Shown in pieces: positions 7,498 through 9,351 of a stretch of 9,351 bases of DNA. The notes below the pieces were generated by a model. The model ran no database searches. It saw nothing but the letters and a program-made list of their open reading frames with translations, and had not been told where the DNA came from. A program made the position numbers and the translations under genes. This DNA is from an uncultured Flavobacteriales bacterium. Its GTDB lineage: Bacteria; Bacteroidota; Bacteroidia; Flavobacteriales; Crocinitomicaceae. The stretch spans positions 1 through 9,351 of the forward strand of contig CAMPIU010000081.1 of NCBI GenBank assembly GCA_946886545.1. Reading direction: 5' to 3'. The number at the start of each line of letters is the position of its first letter. Position 1 is the stretch's first letter.

Positions 7498-8268
7498 ATG
7501 GCAAAAAGAAGACAAACCCGGAAAAAAGCAAGTCCCAAGCGCAGACCAAGTAAAAAGAACAAAAGCAGATTCTTCTTTTGGATCGCAATTCCTGCCGGAG
7601 TACTGGCTTTTTTCTTCTTTTGGTATCAGACTGAAGGAATGGTTCAAACTTCCACTCATTTTCATGAGATCATTCCGCCAGGTTACAAAAGTGTCGGTTT
7701 GGACGTTTCACATCACCAGGGAGAAATCGATTGGGATTTGCTGATCAACGAAAAAGGATTCGATACCATTATTGATTTTGTTTACTGCAAGGTAACCGAA
7801 GGTTCTGATCACCTGGACACACAATGGGAACGAAACCGGGAATATTTGAATAAACACGGGATTTTGAATGGTGCATACCACTATTTCAATCCAAAATCTG
7901 CGCCAAGGCCGCAAGCCGCTCATTTTCTTTCAGTCTACAAAATCAGAAGCATTGACCTTCCTCCTGTGATTGATGTGGAAGACGAAGGCTTTTCAGACGA
8001 AGATCTGAGAGCAAAAGTATTGATCTGGTGTGAGGAAGTAAAAAAAGCAACCGGAGTAAAACCAATTATCTACACTTCTTTAAGTTTTTATGAGACCAAG
8101 TTTCGCGGAAAAATGGAAGGATATAACTTCTGGATCGCTGCATATAGCAGGGAACCGCAGTACATGACTGATCGTGAAGTACTTCATTGGCAATTCTCGG
8201 AAACAGGAAGATTACCCGGAATAACAGGAATGGTGGATTTGAACGTTAGCAAACAAGACCTTTATTAA
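7498..8268 (+). CDS. Membrane-anchored GH25 lysozyme-like muramidase
   Basis: The 256-residue protein has three parts. Residues 1-24 are extremely basic (13 Lys/Arg) and have no hydrophobic residues after Met1 except two Ala. Residues 25-43 are a single transmembrane helix. Residues 62-256 form a GH25 (Cellosyl/Lyc-type) muramidase domain that cleaves the MurNAc-GlcNAc bond of peptidoglycan. The positive-inside rule puts the basic tail in the cytoplasm and the enzyme in the periplasm. GH25 active-site features are intact: D69 in GLDVSHHQG, the D159-x-E161 pair in VIDVED, YCKVTEG (96-102), NGAYHYF (124-130), FWIAAY (211-216) and LHWQFS (229-234). The ATG at 7498 retains the full tail. No Shine-Dalgarno is visible. 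It may act in cell-wall remodelling; a defensive or phage role is less likely given the neighbours. No terminator of quality follows; the next genes are convergent. Confidence 0.9.
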   Translation: MAKRRQTRKKASPKRRPSKKNKSRFFFWIAIPAGVLAFFFFWYQTEGMVQTSTHFHEIIPPGYKSVGLDVSHHQGEIDWDLLINEKGFDTIIDFVYCKVTEGSDHLDTQWERNREYLNKHGILNGAYHYFNPKSAPRPQAAHFLSVYKIRSIDLPPVIDVEDEGFSDEDLRAKVLIWCEEVKKATGVKPIIYTSLSFYETKFRGKMEGYNFWIAAYSREPQYMTDREVLHWQFSETGRLPGITGMVDLNVSKQDLY

Positions 8269-8287
8269 TTACGAATGCCGAATTAAT
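8264..8287. repeat. AT-rich inverted repeat at the end of the GH25 gene
   Basis: ATTAATT (8264-8270) and AATTAAT (8281-8287) are perfect 7-bp arms around a 10-base loop, overlapping the GH25 stop codon. The stem contains only A-T pairs and no T-run follows, so it is at best a weak terminator. Confidence 0.25.
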
Positions 8288-8320
8288 TTAAAGTGGTTTT
8301 AGCTTAGTAATTCATACCTC

Positions 8321-8389
8321 ATGTTTGAGATTCCCACATTGACGGGACAGGTTGTGTCTATTCGAACTGTCGTCTTACCAAAGGATTAA
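8321..8389 (+). CDS. Candidate 22-codon small ORF in the convergent gap
   Basis: ATG at 8321 opens a frame ending in TAA at 8387-8389, with an upstream in-frame stop at 8300-8302. The peptide begins MFEIPTLTGQ and ends VVLPKD, a composition that looks protein-like rather than random. There is no Shine-Dalgarno. CATGTTTG at 8320-8327, a one-mismatch -7 box, overlaps the start codon and gives a competing reading in which transcription begins inside this ORF. It could be a microprotein, a remnant of a larger gene, or chance. Confidence 0.2.
   Translation: MFEIPTLTGQVVSIRTVVLPKD
8341..8374 (+). other. Imperfect intergenic hairpin, possible ncRNA element
   Basis: GAC-GG-GACAG-G-TT (8341-8353) can pair with AACTGTCGTC (8365-8374) over 10 bp, interrupted by a two-base and a one-base bulge, with an 11-base loop. 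It lies in a noncoding or barely coding stretch between convergent genes. No known RNA family is recognised. Confidence 0.25.
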
Positions 8390-8402
8390 AACAATTGTTC
8401 AG

Positions 8403-8413
8403 GAAAGGAGGTG
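8403..8413 (+). promoter_or_regulatory. Orphan full-length anti-SD complement
   Basis: GAAAGGAGGTG is an 11-base perfect complement to the conserved 16S rRNA 3' tail (CACCUCCUUUC). No ATG or GTG opens a reasonable ORF at the proper spacing; the nearest TTG (8424) gives only eight codons. It is a candidate ribosome-binding element of unknown use, or coincidence. Confidence 0.3.
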
Positions 8414-8421
8414 TTTTTAAG

Positions 8422-8439
8422 GTTTGCCATTTGGCAAAC
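8422..8439. repeat. 8-bp inverted repeat at the edge of the tandem repeat
   Basis: GTTTGCCA (8422-8429) and TGGCAAAC (8432-8439) are perfect arms separated by TT. The right arm is the first unit of the tandem array, so the palindrome is an inverted copy of that unit. The run after it is not T-rich, so it is not a + strand terminator. On the - strand it is followed by CTTAAAAAC, also poor. Confidence 0.6.
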
Positions 8440-8471
8440 TGGCAAATTAGCGAATTGGCAAATTGGCTAGA
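8432..8471. repeat. 8-bp tandem repeat, five units (TGGCAAAT type)
   Basis: The units read TGGCAAAC, TGGCAAAT, TAGCGAAT, TGGCAAAT and TGGCTAGA, in strict 8-bp register; the third and fifth are diverged. The 8-bp period is not a multiple of three, and the array is noncoding in both convergent neighbours. A copy-and-a-half of the same unit on the other strand (TGCCAAAT TGCC) appears at 4133-4144 in another gap. Confidence 0.65.
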
Positions 8472-8510
8472 TTGAGTCAATGAAGCTTTCAACTTGCAGA
8501 ATATTCTTAA

Positions 8511-9062
8511 TTAATTATTCCAATATTGTCCTTCTCCACCTTTCATTTGGTGGTAAGACCTTGTTAGGTAAGCCAATAAAACGCGCATAGCATCAAAAGC
8601 TTCTTCCGTTTCCTGACTGATTTCTTTCTTCTGCAATTTCAATAGCAGTTTCATATAGAGTGCATGGAAACAAACTTCCAGGTGATTCATCCCTTTCAAA
8701 TTGGAATGCTCAATGAAATCTTCAATATATGGAAGCGCCGTAGAATAAAGCGTCCGGTATTTTTCATCATTTACAACAGTCAGGAGTGAATTATGCAAAT
8801 AGGATAATTCCACCAATACATCCTGTAGTTCCAAACGATGTCCGGATTCAATAATGCGTTCAGACTTCATGTCGCGGATTAATCCGGCATACCAAGCCTT
8901 ATAGCGCTCCAAATAAGCACGATCCGGGAGATTTGGTTCCACCACCTCTTTAACGATACGATCCAGATCAAACTGATATGCACGGATCAAATCTTCGATC
9001 TGATACATGTATAAAATATATTCGGCTACGTTCTCGTTAAGTTTTTGTTGTGCTATCAGCAT
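8511..9062 (-). CDS. DUF4924 family protein
   Basis: The 183-residue protein is predicted soluble, mostly alpha-helical and cytoplasmic: no signal peptide or membrane segment is present. The N-terminal block NVAEYILYMYQIEDLIRAYQFD (11-32) is what I associate with DUF4924, a family of about this length known almost only from Bacteroidota, with no established function. Other visible features are a YLERYKAWYAGLIRDM block (50-65), long helices through 80-150, and a C terminus rich in aromatic residues (HQMKGGEGQYWNN). The ATG at 9060-9062 is chosen because it lies 6 bp after the upstream stop codon and opens the conserved block. The pairing with an OmpH/Skp-like gene indicates one transcript, but no promoter is visible because that gene runs off the window. 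No clear terminator follows within the convergent gap. Confidence 0.85.
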   Translation of the reverse strand: MLIAQQKLNENVAEYILYMYQIEDLIRAYQFDLDRIVKEVVEPNLPDRAYLERYKAWYAGLIRDMKSERIIESGHRLELQDVLVELSYLHNSLLTVVNDEKYRTLYSTALPYIEDFIEHSNLKGMNHLEVCFHALYMKLLLKLQKKEISQETEEAFDAMRVLLAYLTRSYHQMKGGEGQYWNN

Positions 9063-9068
9063 ATTTTC

Positions 9069-9351
9069 TTACTTGCCCAAGTCTTTATCCATTATTTCCT
9101 GCTCGTGGTTGAGGAAATCAATGAAAGATTGAGTTACGTTCATTTTATCATTAATGAAGTTGATCTGGCCACCTTGTCCGTGAATCAGCAAAATATCAAT
9201 TCCATATTTATCGCAATACTTTTTCCCGGCCACTTCAATTTTCTTACCTAAAACGGTCAAAGCTTCGTTGGTTTCTTTTTCCAATTGAGCTCCCCTGCTT
9301 TGCTGCATATTCATCAATTGCTCACGCATACGCATGATCTCATTTTCCAAA
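9069..9351 (-). CDS. OmpH/Skp-like periplasmic chaperone, C-terminal part
   Basis: The gene is cut by the window end: the reading frame is open at 9351 and about 93 residues remain. The TTG at 9350 is almost certainly an internal Leu codon, not a start. The first half (to about visible residue 40) is a charged, heptad-like coiled coil (EIMRMREQL, QLEKETNEALTVLGKKI). The second half has the OmpH ending: a helix with KYCDKYGID, a strand ILLIHG, then GGQINFINDKMNVTQSFIDFLN, matching the usual pattern of a Tyr/Gly-rich hairpin, a D-x-T and a terminal LN. OmpH/Skp proteins are exported chaperones that hold unfolded outer-membrane proteins in tentacle-like coiled coils. The signal peptide cannot be seen here. 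Six bases separate its stop from the DUF4924 start. Any other coiled-coil periplasmic protein is the alternative. Confidence 0.75.
   Translation of the reverse strand, partial: LENEIMRMREQLMNMQQSRGAQLEKETNEALTVLGKKIEVAGKKYCDKYGIDILLIHGQGGQINFINDKMNVTQSFIDFLNHEQEIMDKDLGK

Noticed and set aside
7439..7744. 101-codon + frame overlapping the start of the GH25 gene
   Set aside because: The overlapping GH25 frame encodes an intact tail, helix and active site; this frame has no recognisable features and ends inside that gene.
8341..8374. tRNA fragment suggested by the GTTCGAAT word on the - strand
   Set aside because: The flanking bases do not form a T-arm stem, and no acceptor or anticodon arm can be built around it.
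8403..8413. Remnant of a 16S rRNA 3' end on the - strand
   Set aside because: Similarity stops at 11 bases; the sequences on both sides do not match the rRNA helix 45 region or its downstream spacer.
8432..8471. CRISPR-like array
   Set aside because: The 8-bp units are directly abutting, without spacers, and no cas gene is present.
9045..9251. 68-codon + frame opposite the OmpH-like and DUF4924 genes
   Set aside because: It is antisense to two genes with family-like sequence, and shows no features of its own.
9348..9350. TTG at the window edge as the start of the OmpH-like gene
   Set aside because: It is within a coiled coil with no signal peptide, and the visible protein is only the C-terminal half of the family's usual length.

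Overview
The window looks like chromosomal DNA from a Bacteroidota bacterium, most likely a flavobacterial lineage (Fluviicola/Crocinitomicaceae-like by impression; no search could be run). The grounds are a giant secreted protein ending in a type IX secretion (T9SS) sorting domain, a DUF4924 protein (a Bacteroidota family), TAnnTTTG-type promoter boxes, and start codons without clear Shine-Dalgarno sequences. It reads as ordinary, moderately AT-rich core and accessory chromosome. There is no phage, transposase, CRISPR array, tRNA or rRNA.

Layout. Positions 1-2907 (+) hold the 3' part of a large modular T9SS-exported surface or secreted protein, closed by a perfect 12-bp terminator hairpin. 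A 200-bp noncoding stretch follows, with a 13-bp extragenic palindrome, a good promoter -7 box and a hairpin-rich leader. It leads into a complete 3-hydroxybutyryl-CoA dehydrogenase gene (3177-4070), which ends in a textbook terminator. Four more + strand genes follow: an exported transglutaminase-like protein (4163-5224), a polytopic GT-C/ArnT-like glycosyltransferase (5282-6694), a small predicted outer-membrane barrel protein (6732-7442) and a membrane-anchored GH25 lysozyme (7498-8268). They are separated by only 37-57 bp, and most have a promoter-like box just before the start codon, so they may be individually transcribed with very short leaders rather than forming a strict operon. All four act in or at the envelope, but no shared pathway can be shown from sequence.

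From 8511 to the window end, two genes run on the - strand as a tight pair: an OmpH/Skp-like periplasmic chaperone (C-terminal part only) followed 6 bp later by a DUF4924 gene. The convergent gap 8269-8510 is the most unusual part of the window. It contains a 22-codon candidate ORF, an imperfect hairpin, an 11-nt perfect match to the anti-Shine-Dalgarno complement with no obvious gene behind it, and an 8-bp tandem repeat with an inverted copy at its edge.

I found no convincing novel multi-gene system. The best leads are this convergent intergenic region, the extragenic palindrome upstream of the dehydrogenase, and the very basic cytoplasmic tail on the GH25 enzyme.
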